DNA of 64,000 bases from JBKPCD01 sp046727175 (GCA_046727175.1 JBKPCD010000037.1:62001-126000); one strand, 5' to 3'; numbered from the stretch's first letter, positions 17,184 to 26,328 are shown. Notes: generated by a model not told the origin, from the sequence alone. A program made the numbers and translations.

Positions 17184-18833
17184 TCAGACGCGGAAAAGCC
17201 GCCAATCAGCGCCGCCGATCGTGTGGACCCCGCGGTCTTCGAACGGCATACCCGCGTCGCCGACGATGTCGCAGACGGTGCGCGAGACGAGGACCTCTCC
17301 CGGAATCGCGCAGCGCGCGATCTCCAGCGCGAGCTCGATCGGGGCACCCGAAAATCTCGCATCGTCCATTGCGCATTCACCGGTGTGCAGGCCGGCCGAA
17401 ACGGTCATGCCGAATCGAGCCGCGGCCTTGGCCAGCGCCGTCGCGCAGCGGATCGCGCGGGCAGGCCCGTCGAATGCGCAGACGATGGTCTCGCGGGTTG
17501 CGGTGAGGGTGCGGCCACGGAACCACTCGCACTCGCGCGCGGCATGTTCGAGGAACTCGTCGATCTGCCGCCCGGCGATGCGCACGTGAACGAGGGTCGA
17601 CAGAACGCGATCGAGCGGCGGCAGTTGCTGCGCGCCCGTCACGAACCGCTCGATTTCGCCGAGCAGCGCTTCCTGATCGCCGACGAACGGCAGATGGTCC
17701 TCGCCTGGCAGCTCGACGAACCGCGCGCCCGGGATCCGGTTGGCGACGTACCGGCCTTCCTCCACTTTCAGGCAGCGATCATGACGGCGGTGCAGCACCA
17801 GCGTCGGCACGCGGATCGACGACAGGATCCCCTGGATGTCGATCTCCGAGTTCATCTTCGTGAGCGCCAGCGCCGCGCCTGGGCTCGCGCCCATTCGAAG
17901 GTACGTGCTCCACCAGGTCCGGAACGCCGGATCACTTGCCACGCTCGGCGCACGGTCTTCGAGTCCAATCGGGCCGCCCCATCCCTCGCGGATCTGCTCG
18001 TAGAAGGCTTCGCGCTGCTCGCGCGTCGGCGCCCATGGATACTCCGGATCCCACAAGCGCTTCGCGTACGTGCCGATCATCACGAGCGCGCGCGTCTTCT
18101 CCGGATACGTCGCGGCAAACAGCGCGCACATCGGCCCGCCTTCGGACACGCCGACGAGCGCCGCCTGCCGCGAGCCGACCTGATCCATCACCGCGCGCAC
18201 GTCATCCATCCGTTGCTCGAGCGTGGGCAGCTCCACGATGCGGTCGGAAAGGCCCGTGCCGCGCTTGTCGATGAGGATCAACCGCGAGAACGACGCCAGA
18301 CGCTGGAGAAATCTGGCGAACGACGGCTCCTCGGCCCAGAAGTACTCCAGGTGCGACACCCAGCCCATGACGAAGACCAGATCGATCGGTCCCTCGCCAA
18401 CCACCTGATACGCGATGTTGACGTCTCCGCTGCGAGCGTAATGCGTCTCTGGAATGGTGAGGACGCCGCTGACCTCGCCGACGTGGACGACCGAGCGTCG
18501 CGCCGACGGCGCCACGGTTTCGTGCACAGAGACGGGCGCGATGAATCGGTAGCCGCGGCGATGGGCGGTCTCGATAAAGGTGGGCGTCTGCGGATCGTCG
18601 GCCAGCGCGCGGCGAATCTCGCGGACGCACACTTTCAGCGCGCCGTCGCCGACGTGCACGTCCGCCCACGCGACCGACAGGAGCTCGTCCTTCGTGACGA
18701 GCTGACCCGCCCGGTCCGCCAGGTGTTGCAGTACGGCGAAGGCTTTCGGTGCGAGGGGCACGACTTCCTCGCCGCGTCGCAGCTGGCCGGCTGATGCGTC
18801 GAGGCGATATGAACCAAAGCTGTAGACCGACAT
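17184..18833 (-). CDS. Winged-helix / alpha-beta hydrolase / degenerate adenylate cyclase fusion
   Basis: 549 residues from the ATG at 18833, with GGAG six bases upstream. Residues 1-100 are a Trans_reg_C winged helix (ETAHRRGYRFIAPV). Residues about 125-395 are an alpha/beta hydrolase with nucleophile elbow GVSEGGP, acid in HRRHDRCL and base in PGEDHLPF. Residues about 410-549 match a class III cyclase-like domain (FDGPARAIRCA, AGLHTGECAM, GEVLVSRTVCDIV). The two metal-binding Asp regions expected there (FTDI and TGDG) read VHVR and ATRETI, so the domain is probably not catalytic. Hydrolase-cyclase fusions are known; the added DNA-binding domain implies a ligand- or substrate-responsive regulator. 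Confidence 0.87.
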   Translation of the reverse strand: MSVYSFGSYRLDASAGQLRRGEEVVPLAPKAFAVLQHLADRAGQLVTKDELLSVAWADVHVGDGALKVCVREIRRALADDPQTPTFIETAHRRGYRFIAPVSVHETVAPSARRSVVHVGEVSGVLTIPETHYARSGDVNIAYQVVGEGPIDLVFVMGWVSHLEYFWAEEPSFARFLQRLASFSRLILIDKRGTGLSDRIVELPTLEQRMDDVRAVMDQVGSRQAALVGVSEGGPMCALFAATYPEKTRALVMIGTYAKRLWDPEYPWAPTREQREAFYEQIREGWGGPIGLEDRAPSVASDPAFRTWWSTYLRMGASPGAALALTKMNSEIDIQGILSSIRVPTLVLHRRHDRCLKVEEGRYVANRIPGARFVELPGEDHLPFVGDQEALLGEIERFVTGAQQLPPLDRVLSTLVHVRIAGRQIDEFLEHAARECEWFRGRTLTATRETIVCAFDGPARAIRCATALAKAAARFGMTVSAGLHTGECAMDDARFSGAPIELALEIARCAIPGEVLVSRTVCDIVGDAGMPFEDRGVHTIGGADWRLFRV

Positions 18834-18866
18834 GGGCAACTCCGGGGCGACGCCGTCGAGGAGCCG

Positions 18867-19082
18867 TTACTTTGGTGTGCCCTCCGTCCGTTCCGACCGG
18901 TAATTCAGCCAGAACTCGACGAACGAAAACAGCTCCTGTGCCGACGTGAAGTGCGCCGCATCGCCGGACCGCACGTGCTCGATCCGGCCGGTGCAGATAC
19001 CCCGAGCGATATCGGCCTCGGCGCGGAACTGAATGCGGAACGCCCGGCCGGTCAGCGCGCGCGGATCGATCGTGCCGCTCAT
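18867..19082 (-). CDS. Small conserved protein, 71 aa
   Basis: A compact ORF 33 bases upstream of, and co-directional with, the winged-helix/hydrolase fusion. The sequence GRAFRIQFRAEADIARGICTGRIEH followed by AAHFTSAQELFSFVEFWL has the shape of a small beta-alpha family I have seen next to regulators (a strand pair ending in a HF-SxxELxxF helix), but I cannot name it. Its position suggests one transcript with the fusion gene and possibly a modulating role; that is inference. Confidence 0.6.
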   Translation of the reverse strand: MSGTIDPRALTGRAFRIQFRAEADIARGICTGRIEHVRSGDAAHFTSAQELFSFVEFWLNYRSERTEGTPK

Positions 19083-19434
19083 CTCACCCCCCGCGCACAG
19101 AACGCGCGGCGGGGACCCCGCATCGCCGGCCTAAGAGGTGCTGCGGATGTGTGGCAACACCGCTCTCGTCGATCGCGCGGCGCCGCAGCACGCTCGCGCC
19201 AATCGTTACGCGGGGCCCCCACCGCGCGTCCTCGGCGCGGTGGGGTGCTCGAAAGCCGGCAGCGCAAAGTATCTCACTGAACGCGTGACGCGCGACGAGC
19301 CGTCTTCGATTGATGGCACGCATATCGATTCCTCCGGCTGGGATGTCTCTACAATATGGCTGAGACCACGGCGCCGCCGCATGAGGAGGGCCTGACGAAG
19401 TGGTTAGGATTTGGTTAACTGTACAGCTTGGCAG
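19083..19434. other. Intergenic region of 352 bases with two GC-rich hairpins
   Basis: No convincing gene. A hairpin-like stretch at about 19086-19118 (CCCGCGC / GCGCGGCGGGG) and a better one at about 19208-19240 (CCCCACCGCG / CGCGGTGGGG) resemble the extra hairpin in the repeat at 23661. An open minus frame at 19084-19323 runs through the second hairpin and looks like a by-product. A plus-strand stretch near 19405 (GGTTAGGATTTGGTTAACT) is AT-richer than its surroundings. Confidence 0.5.
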
Positions 19435-21489
19435 CTAGCGACACGTGCCGCCGGGCACGAGACGGACCCGCGTCATTCGATCGCCCTCGAGAATGTCGTC
19501 CACGACATTCATATCGTCCGCGCAGACGCGAGCGAAGACCGTGTAGGTGTGATCCAGGTAGGGATTGTCGACCAGGTTGATGAAAATCTGCGCGTCCCCC
19601 GTGTCGCGGCCGCGCGTCGATATTCCCACTGCGCCGCGCGTGTGCATCTCGAGACCGACCTCGTCGCGCATGTAGAGCGCGTCCCCGACGTACTCGTTGG
19701 CGCCCGGACTGCCTCCCTGGATGAACGCGTTCGGGACGACTCGATGGAACGTGAGGTTGTCGTAATAGCCCCTCCTGGCGAGCCGGATGAATCGTGTCCG
19801 GGCGAGCGGCGCCTGATCCGTCAGAAAAATCATCCGAAACGTGCGTCCGCTGGCCATTTCGACGACGGCTCTCACGTTTTCGGCGAGCTCTGATTCGGTC
19901 GGGAGCGGGAATCGCGGCAGTGGCTGCGGATCGATCTTCTGCTCCGTGCCCGTCCACTGTTGAAGCAACGCACCGACGGCCCTCGCGACCTGTGGATCGA
20001 AATCCCGCAGCAAGGGCTCGAGCGGTGTCGCGTTCGCCACCGATCCGACCTCCGCCAGCCGTTCGACGATTGCCAGCCGGATATCGCGCGACGTCTCCTT
20101 CTTCTCGGCACTCACGCGTAGCAACGCGCCGACCAGCGCGGATGCGAGCGGCTCGCTCCTATCGCTGCCCTTCAACTCCCTGGCTGCAGTTCGAAGAAGC
20201 TGATAATCGGGTCGCGCGAGTGCGGCGATAAAGAATTCGTCACTCTCGGCACCCAATCGCTTTCGCAGAGGGGCCAGGGTCGCTTGCCGAACGTTGTCGG
20301 TGTCGTCGAGCGCCAGGCGCCGGAGGATGTCGAGGTCGTCGAGTTGTGCCGCTGCGCGCGCCGCGTACATTCGCACCTGCCACACCTGATGTGTCGCGAA
20401 GGACATCATGCCGACAGCCGTTCGTTCCTGGGAGCGTTTGGACAGCGCGACGAACGCGTGGGCCTCGCGGTGCCAGCTTCCCTGTGGTGGCGGTGTCCGT
20501 GCCTCCGATGCCACCGTGACGGTGATCGAATCGTCGTCTCGACATTGATCGCCGAGGGCATCGAGCGCCGCCGTCACCACGTGCATGCTGGGGTCTTTCA
20601 GCGCCTGCAGCAGAGGGAGACAACCTGCGTCCGTGGCGCGGCGCGCCCACTCCCGGATCGCCTCCAGGCGGACCATCGGCGAGCGATCGTCGAGAGCGAC
20701 GCGAACGATATCGAGCCGTTTATCGCGATCGATCGGCGAGCCGGCGCCAACCAGCGACAACACCGCAAGTCGTCGAAGCTCCGGGTCATCGGACCGCATC
20801 GCGACCGTCAGGGTCTCGACGTCGACGCCTTGCGCGGCAACCAACGCGGCCAGCGCGTTGCGCCGAAGAACGTCGCCGTACGTCTTGTCCGTGCCTGCCA
20901 CGACTTCGCGGAGCCGCTGGATGGTTTCCTGAAGGGGCGGAGCTTGCTTGCGATGCAGTCGCGCGAACGACTCCAGCCCACGCGCTGCGCCGACCGACGG
21001 CTGCTTCGATTCGATCGCGCGGCGCAGTGCGTTTTCGGCGGCACGCGCCTGCTCCTCCGTGTCGAATGGCAAGCGGCCGAGGGCTCGGTACGCACCGTCG
21101 GAGGGCGGGGCGCCGAGCAGCGCGTCGAGAGAGGCCTGCACCTGCTGACGCGGAGGCACATCGGTCAGTGGCTCGCCTCGAAATACCTGAGCGAGCGCGT
21201 TGGCGGCTTCCTCGCGGACAGAACTGGATTCCGCCCGTGCGTAGGGAAGGAGATTCGTGGTGAGCGCCCGCCGCTCCAGCCGGCCAAGCGCCCGCACGGC
21301 AGTCGTTTGCAGTGTCGGGTTATCCGAACGAGCCGTTTCGAACAGGAGTCGGAGATCGTCTCGCGTGGGGGCCCGAGCGTCCTCTGCAGCGAGGATGACG
21401 AGGCGCCTGACGTCCTGCGGCGCCTTGGAGATTTCACGCTGACCCTGGGCCGCCACCAGCGCGATGGTGAGGACCGCCCACGTCCTCAT
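19435..21489 (-). CDS. HEAT-repeat protein fused to a cyclophilin-type peptidyl-prolyl isomerase, secreted
   Basis: 684 residues with a short signal peptide (MRTWAVLTIALVAAQGQ). Residues about 25-520 are helical HEAT-type repeats (for example TTAVRALGRLERR, AVLSLVGAGSPIDRDKR, IRLAIVERLAEVG). Residues about 535-684 are a cyclophilin domain: FHRVVPNAFIQGGSPG, then GAVGISTRGRDTGDAQIFINLVDNPYLD and YTVFARV. The family isomerises X-Pro bonds, and FHRVVPNFxIQGGDP-like residues form its active site. A periplasmic or surface folding factor is likely. It follows dipeptidyl peptidase III by 82 bases on the same strand. Confidence 0.88.
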   Translation of the reverse strand: MRTWAVLTIALVAAQGQREISKAPQDVRRLVILAAEDARAPTRDDLRLLFETARSDNPTLQTTAVRALGRLERRALTTNLLPYARAESSSVREEAANALAQVFRGEPLTDVPPRQQVQASLDALLGAPPSDGAYRALGRLPFDTEEQARAAENALRRAIESKQPSVGAARGLESFARLHRKQAPPLQETIQRLREVVAGTDKTYGDVLRRNALAALVAAQGVDVETLTVAMRSDDPELRRLAVLSLVGAGSPIDRDKRLDIVRVALDDRSPMVRLEAIREWARRATDAGCLPLLQALKDPSMHVVTAALDALGDQCRDDDSITVTVASEARTPPPQGSWHREAHAFVALSKRSQERTAVGMMSFATHQVWQVRMYAARAAAQLDDLDILRRLALDDTDNVRQATLAPLRKRLGAESDEFFIAALARPDYQLLRTAARELKGSDRSEPLASALVGALLRVSAEKKETSRDIRLAIVERLAEVGSVANATPLEPLLRDFDPQVARAVGALLQQWTGTEQKIDPQPLPRFPLPTESELAENVRAVVEMASGRTFRMIFLTDQAPLARTRFIRLARRGYYDNLTFHRVVPNAFIQGGSPGANEYVGDALYMRDEVGLEMHTRGAVGISTRGRDTGDAQIFINLVDNPYLDHTYTVFARVCADDMNVVDDILEGDRMTRVRLVPGGTCR

Positions 21490-21571
21490 TGAGCGACCAC
21501 CTTGGCGGGCCCGACTTCGCCATGCACTTGAATGCGGCGACGTCCAGGCAAGGCGGAGCGCGCAGCACGAT

Positions 21572-23635
21572 TCATTGCGCGCGATGGCGGCTCGAATACT
21601 CGAGCATCTGCTTCGTCAGGTCCATCGGATACGAGATCCTGACGTCCATGATCTTCCCATCCGAACCCGTGACGGGCTCGAGCTTCGGCTGGACGAATCC
21701 GGTGTACGACGGCATCTGCAAATGATCCACACGGGCAACCACCTCGTCGCGAAGCTTCGCGTCGAAGTGGACGCCGAACGTTTCGAACAGCTTTCTGGCC
21801 GACTCGTAATCCCCTTCTGCCTTGATCCGCTGCGCTTCCGCGAGGAGCCGACCCACGCCGTCCTGGAACTCCTTCGCATCGACCATCACGAAGAACGTCT
21901 TGCCGTCGCGCTGCCGGACGTCGATGGCCTTCGAGTTCGCCATCAGCCACCGCACGATCAACTGCCGGTTGCGCATGTGATCTTCTTCGATCTGCGTGCC
22001 TTCACGAATGCGGCGGAGCTGCACGAGCGCATTCCTCGTGTAGCCCTCGTATTCGGCCTGGACGATCTCGGGCTGGTCCTTCGCATCGACGAGCCCGAGC
22101 TCCGCGAGCTTCGGGTTCGGGAGGAAATACAGCGCAACGAGATCCGCGCGCGCTTCTTCGAGGGCCGAGTACTGTTCTTTCAGAACAGTCTCTGGCTTCC
22201 CGTTCAATCCCTCGGAAACCTTGCCTGACGCGTGACCGATCACCTCGTGCATGTTGGTGGTCAATTCACCGGCAAGAGTGTTCCACCTGTCGGCACGTGC
22301 GGCTTCTTCCGCCGTCCATGAGAACTCGCGACGGAACTCGGGCAAGGTGGATTTGTCGTACGCCTCGTTCACGTTTGACAGCGACACCGACTTGCTCCCG
22401 TACCGCTCCCGGATTGCCTGATCGTTCGGCAGGTTGATCCCGACTGGAGTCACGGGTCCGGAATCGCCGGTCTCGACGACGACGTCGATGGCGTTCGCGG
22501 TGATGCCTCGCACGCCCTGCTTCTTGTATTGGTCCGCCCAGGGCATCCGATCCTCGAACCATTGCGCGCTCGCGGCCAGCTTGCGGATCTCTTCGGTCTT
22601 CTCGGGATTGACGTAGAAGACGAGCGCCTCCCACGACCCCTTCCTCCCGCGAGGATCCATGTAGACCTCGATGAATCCGTTGATGGTATCGACCGGCGAG
22701 TTCTTGTCCTCGACCCACGCGATGTCGTACGCGACCCGATCGGCAGTCTCCCCGGTCTGGTAGAACTTGATGAGCGCCCGGAGGGCCTTCGCCATCGGCT
22801 CGGTCGCGTACGGGATCGCCTCCTCGAGGTGCTGAACGATCCGTCGAATCTGCGCGTCGTAGCGCCCGCCGATCCGATACACCTCTTCGACGATCTTCCC
22901 GTCCTTCTTCACGACCCGCGAGTTGAGGTCGTGGAGCTCCTTGAACCCGTGCAGATCGTCCATCGTCACGCCAACGTAAAGATTGTTGGCGCTCGCGGCG
23001 AGGATATCCTTCCCGGTGCCCGGAGTCTTGCTCGTGACAATGGGATCGACCGAAGCGTCGAAGAAATACGGCTGAAGGCGCGCGAGCATCGCATCGAGCG
23101 ACTCCCCCTGCCGCAGCGGGAATTTCGCGCCGGCGCTTGCCGCCGCCTTCGCCGCGGCCGCAAATGCTTCCGGCGTGCACTTGAGGACGAACTTGCGGGC
23201 GGTCAGGTTGTTGTAGGGACCGGTATTGAGCCAGAACAGCTGCGTGTAGCGCTGGATCTCCGCGAGGGTGGCGGGGTCGACACCGCTTGCGTGCGTAAGG
23301 ATTTCTTCGAGCACGTCGCGCATTTCGAGGTTATGGGCATAGCGCTGGTCGTAGTAGATGTCGCGTCCGGCAAGGGCCGCCTGATAGAGATGCCAGACGA
23401 GAATCTTTTCCTTCTGGCCTAGCCTCTCGAACCCGTCCGCGTAGAGCTGCACAATCGCCGCGTCGTCCACGCGCTCCAGAAGGTACTTCCGATCCGACGC
23501 CGGCGCCGGAGCCGCCGCCGTTGCGGCCGCTCCTTTCGGAGTCTCTGTCGAACCGCTCTGTGTATTCCCACACGCGATCGCGATCGCCATGGTCATCGCT
23601 GCTCCAATTCCGACGAGTATCTGACTCAAACGCAT
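21572..23635 (-). CDS. Dipeptidyl peptidase III (M49 family), lipoprotein
   Basis: 687 residues from the ATG at 23635; the frame extends upstream through repeat DNA at 23661-23798 that should not be included. The leader ends in a lipobox (AIAIACG), so it is probably membrane-anchored outside the cytoplasm. The M49 zinc motif is HEVIGH (family HExxGH) and the second motif is EEARAD, supplying the third zinc ligand and catalytic surroundings. M49 peptidases release dipeptides from the N-terminus of short peptides. Together with the M1 peptidase at 48311 this suggests peptide use from outside the cell. Confidence 0.9.
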   Translation of the reverse strand: MRLSQILVGIGAAMTMAIAIACGNTQSGSTETPKGAAATAAAPAPASDRKYLLERVDDAAIVQLYADGFERLGQKEKILVWHLYQAALAGRDIYYDQRYAHNLEMRDVLEEILTHASGVDPATLAEIQRYTQLFWLNTGPYNNLTARKFVLKCTPEAFAAAAKAAASAGAKFPLRQGESLDAMLARLQPYFFDASVDPIVTSKTPGTGKDILAASANNLYVGVTMDDLHGFKELHDLNSRVVKKDGKIVEEVYRIGGRYDAQIRRIVQHLEEAIPYATEPMAKALRALIKFYQTGETADRVAYDIAWVEDKNSPVDTINGFIEVYMDPRGRKGSWEALVFYVNPEKTEEIRKLAASAQWFEDRMPWADQYKKQGVRGITANAIDVVVETGDSGPVTPVGINLPNDQAIRERYGSKSVSLSNVNEAYDKSTLPEFRREFSWTAEEAARADRWNTLAGELTTNMHEVIGHASGKVSEGLNGKPETVLKEQYSALEEARADLVALYFLPNPKLAELGLVDAKDQPEIVQAEYEGYTRNALVQLRRIREGTQIEEDHMRNRQLIVRWLMANSKAIDVRQRDGKTFFVMVDAKEFQDGVGRLLAEAQRIKAEGDYESARKLFETFGVHFDAKLRDEVVARVDHLQMPSYTGFVQPKLEPVTGSDGKIMDVRISYPMDLTKQMLEYSSRHRAQ

Positions 23636-23660
23636 GCTCCATTGTAACTTCTCGATCTTA

Positions 23661-23798
23661 GTCAGGCGCGGCGCAGGCGCGCTTCGCCGGAGCGGAGCGG
23701 GGCGGGGGCCCCCGCGAGCGACGGCGACCGGGGTCCCCGGCGCGCGTGTTTTGCGCGCTGGGGTGGAGGTGGGGGGCCGGCGGGGCGAAGCCCTCCGG
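23661..23798. repeat. GC-rich repeat copy K2 (intergenic, longest copy)
   Basis: It lies between dipeptidyl peptidase III and the beta-CASP nuclease. It contains GTCAGGCGCG, the core CGCCGGAGCGGAGCGGGGC, the segment CCCCCGCGAGCGACGGCGA, a hairpin CCCCGGCGCGC/GCGCGCTGGGG and the end CCGGCGGGGCGAAGCCC. The same order, without the hairpin, is inside the MFS gene. The hairpin alone recurs at 61468-61517. Confidence 0.85.
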
Positions 23799-23799
23799 T

Positions 23800-25248
23800 C
23801 TACAGCTCGACGGTCTCGCCGTGTTCCGGGATCTTCGCCGTCCACCCTGCCTTTGCCTGTATCGACGACTGCAACGCCATCATGGCCGGCAGCTCACCGT
23901 GGACGATGAACGTTGTACGGGGAGGAGTACGAAATCCGTTCAGCCATCGGAGGATCTCGCCGGAGTCCGCGTGCGCCGACATCGTCTCAATCAGTTCGAC
24001 CTGCGCACGTACCGGAACGTCCTGGCCGTGAATCTTCACGACGCTTTCTCCGTCGACCAGCGCCCTCCCGCGGGTGCCCGCCGCCTGATATCCAACGAAA
24101 AGTACGCTGTTGCGCTCGTCCGGCAGCGCGGCTTTCAGATGATGCAGGACGCGGCCTCCGGTCGCCATCCCGCTCGATGAGATGACGACCGCTGGCATTC
24201 TCGATCGCGTGAGCTCCTTCGACTCGGCCGCCGAGGCAATCGCGCGGAATCGCTGCGTGCAGAACGCGCAGAGCTGACGTTCTCTTTGCGCATGCTGGTG
24301 CCGCCTGCTGATCCGCTCGTCACGGTCGGCAGTCCCGTGCGGCGCCTTCGCGTCGTGTTCCTCAGGCTGCATACTCTCGTCGAGCTCTCGCACGCGGTCC
24401 GTGTACCTGGCGAGCGCTGCCATGGCCATGGGACTGTCGAGGAACACGGGAAGGACCGGAATTCTACGCTCGTCTTCGAGCTTCTTGAGCCAGTACAGAA
24501 GTTCTTCGACGCGGCCGACCGCAAACGCTGGAATGATCACTTTGCCGCCGCGCGCCGCGGCCTCGCGAATGATCCGTGCGAGCCCGGCGCCGTCATCGTC
24601 CGCGGCGTGGATGCGATTGCCGTAAGTCGACTCGACCAGCAGGTAATCCGCAGCGTCGACCATCGTCGGATCCGGGAGGACCGGACGGTCGAACCGGCCG
24701 AGGTCTCCGCCGAACAGAATCGTGCGGCCGTCGACGCGCACGCGCGCGTACGCGGAGCCGAGCAGGTGACCGGCGTTGATGAAGTCGGCTTCGACGCCGT
24801 CGGCGATGGGCATTACGCGATCGTACCCAACGGGTTGAAGGAGCGAGATCGCACGGAACGCGTCGGCCTCGCCGTACAGCGGCAGTGCGGGGGCATGCCT
24901 GGAGTAGCCCTCACGGTTTGCGTTCGCCGCGTCCTCCTCCTGAATGCGACCGGAGTCCGGGAGGATGATCCGACAGAGATCCTGAGTGCCCGCCGTGCAA
25001 AAGACCCGACCCCTGAATCCCTGCATTACCAGACGAGGAAGGTAGCCGCAGTGATCGAGGTGCGCGTGCGTCAACACGATCGCGTGGATGTCCGACGCTG
25101 CAATCGGCAAGTCCTGCCAGTTCCGTTCGCGGAGCTCCTTCAGCCCCTGGAACAATCCGGCGTCGATCAGCACTTTCGCAGAGCCGGTGTCGAGCAGGTA
25201 TTTGGAGCCGGTGACGGTCCGGGCGGCACCAAGAAAGGTCAGCGTCAT
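23800..25248 (-). CDS. Metallo-beta-lactamase / beta-CASP RNA-processing nuclease
   Basis: 482 residues. The metallo-beta-lactamase motifs are LTHAHLDHCGY (motif 2), a His in AGHLLGSA and an Asp in FGGDLGRFDRP. The beta-CASP half has VIIPAFAVGRVEELLY, SSSGMATGGRVLHHL, FVGYQAAGTRGR and the final His regions MSAHAD and VHGE. Family members of this bacterial type (CPSF/Int11-like) are RNases or nucleases of mRNA maturation. A hydrophilic insertion, DERISRRHQHAQRERQ, interrupts the beta-CASP region around residue 300. No signal peptide; cytoplasmic. Confidence 0.9.
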   Translation of the reverse strand: MTLTFLGAARTVTGSKYLLDTGSAKVLIDAGLFQGLKELRERNWQDLPIAASDIHAIVLTHAHLDHCGYLPRLVMQGFRGRVFCTAGTQDLCRIILPDSGRIQEEDAANANREGYSRHAPALPLYGEADAFRAISLLQPVGYDRVMPIADGVEADFINAGHLLGSAYARVRVDGRTILFGGDLGRFDRPVLPDPTMVDAADYLLVESTYGNRIHAADDDGAGLARIIREAAARGGKVIIPAFAVGRVEELLYWLKKLEDERRIPVLPVFLDSPMAMAALARYTDRVRELDESMQPEEHDAKAPHGTADRDERISRRHQHAQRERQLCAFCTQRFRAIASAAESKELTRSRMPAVVISSSGMATGGRVLHHLKAALPDERNSVLFVGYQAAGTRGRALVDGESVVKIHGQDVPVRAQVELIETMSAHADSGEILRWLNGFRTPPRTTFIVHGELPAMMALQSSIQAKAGWTAKIPEHGETVEL

Positions 25249-25294
25249 CGTTTGTTAGTGCTCGCGTAGTAGTGCTCGCGGGGGCCCACCCCTG

Positions 25295-25340
25295 CTTTTT
25301 CCCTTTTCCCTTTTCCCTTTCCCTTTCCCTTTTCCCTTCC
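25295..25340. repeat. Tandem TTTTCCC tract
   Basis: About six near-perfect copies of TTTTCCC/TTTCCC follow the stop of the gene at 25341 (minus strand). On that strand it reads GGGAAAA repeats. It matches one arm of the palindrome at 17073; here no complementary arm is nearby. Confidence 0.75.
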
Positions 25341-26303
25341 TTAGGCGAAGAGTCCAACCTGTCCGCCCGTATGCCAGAACAGGATCGTCGAGTTGTCGGG
25401 GAACTCGCGCGCTCGCACGCGCGCGATCAGGCCTGCCATGGCTTTCGACGTGTAGGTGGGATCGAGGAAGAGTCCTTCGGTGCGCGCCGCCAGCTCGATC
25501 GCCTCGCGCGATTCGTTGGTCGCGACGCCGTATCCTTTACCCACGAAGGAATCGTCGATTTCGATTGGAAGATCCTCGAACCCTTGCGGGCCGAGGCCGA
25601 GCAGCGGACCGAGGCCGGCGAGGATGCGGCGCACCGCGCTCTCGAGCGAGCGCGCGGGATCGTCGGCGCTGATGCCGATAACGCGCGTATGAACGCCAGC
25701 CATGGCGCACCCGGCGGCGATTCCCGCCTGTGTCCCACCCGAGGAGGTCGAGTGCACGATGACGTCCGGCGGAATCGTCTGCTCGAGCATCTCGACCACG
25801 GCGCGTACGAATGCTGCAGCGCCAAGCGGTGTGGACGCACCGAGCGGGATCACGTACGGCCGCCGGCCTGCGCGTTTCAGCTGGTCTGCGGCTTCCTCCA
25901 TCGCGGGCGCGCGCGCTTCGCGACTGGGCACGTAGCGCACTTCGGCTCCGAGAAGCCGATTCAGGAAGGCATTCGCAGTCGGGCGTTCCGGTGCCGAGCC
26001 ATTCGCGACGAGGACGCACCGGAGGCCCAGCTTCGCCGCGGCCGCGGCCGTGACCCGGGCGTGATTCGACTGCACGCCGCCCGTCGTGATCAGCGTATCG
26101 GCATCGTGGGCCAGCGCGTCGGCCGCGATCAACGCCATCTTTCGTACTTTGTTCCCGCCAAACGCGAACCCGATCGCGTCGTCGCGCTTGACGTAAATGC
26201 GCGGTCCGCCCCCGAGCGTCGCGCGCAGCCGCGGCAGTTCCTCGATTGGAGTCGCGCTTGACACCAGCGGTACTGCCGGAAGCGAACCCAGGGCACCAAA
26301 CAT
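25341..26303 (-). CDS. 1-Aminocyclopropane-1-carboxylate deaminase / D-cysteine desulfhydrase family
   Basis: 320 residues from the ATG at 26303 (MFGALGSLPAVPL). The fold-type II PLP enzyme motifs are VKRDDAIGFAFGGNKVRK, with the PLP-binding Lys in NKVRK, then GGVQSNHARVTAAAAAKLG and the phosphate-binding loop STSSGGTQAGIAAG. Family members open the ACC ring or release sulfide from D-cysteine; residues deciding between these cannot be judged here, though D-cysteine desulfhydrase is the more common activity outside plant-associated bacteria. It is divergent from the gene at 26329 with only 25 bases between starts. Confidence 0.88.
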   Translation of the reverse strand: MFGALGSLPAVPLVSSATPIEELPRLRATLGGGPRIYVKRDDAIGFAFGGNKVRKMALIAADALAHDADTLITTGGVQSNHARVTAAAAAKLGLRCVLVANGSAPERPTANAFLNRLLGAEVRYVPSREARAPAMEEAADQLKRAGRRPYVIPLGASTPLGAAAFVRAVVEMLEQTIPPDVIVHSTSSGGTQAGIAAGCAMAGVHTRVIGISADDPARSLESAVRRILAGLGPLLGLGPQGFEDLPIEIDDSFVGKGYGVATNESREAIELAARTEGLFLDPTYTSKAMAGLIARVRAREFPDNSTILFWHTGGQVGLFA

Positions 26304-26328
26304 GGCCGCTACTATAATTCGATCCCGA
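26304..26328. promoter_or_regulatory. Very short divergent gap with TATAAT
   Basis: A perfect TATAAT at 26313-26318 lies ten bases before the ATG at 26329. Any -35 box for the plus-strand gene would lie inside the ACC deaminase start region. A transcript from here would be leaderless or nearly so. Confidence 0.45.

Noticed and set aside
17223..18794. A 523-residue plus-strand frame across the winged-helix/hydrolase gene
   Set aside because: Arg/Asp-rich shadow of the true gene.
19084..19323. A 79-residue minus frame upstream of the small gene
   Set aside because: It reads through two GC-rich hairpins and shows no family resemblance.
6247..23798. GC-rich repeats as ends of an insertion sequence
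   Set aside because: No transposase frame, no target-site duplication that I can see, and copies lie alone.
23636..23845. N-terminal extension of dipeptidyl peptidase III
   Set aside because: The extra residues are translated repeat DNA and precede a proper lipoprotein leader.
25295..25340. TTTTCCC tandem tract as a CRISPR or phase-variable repeat
   Set aside because: Units are seven bases with no spacers, and it lies after a stop codon rather than in a gene or promoter.
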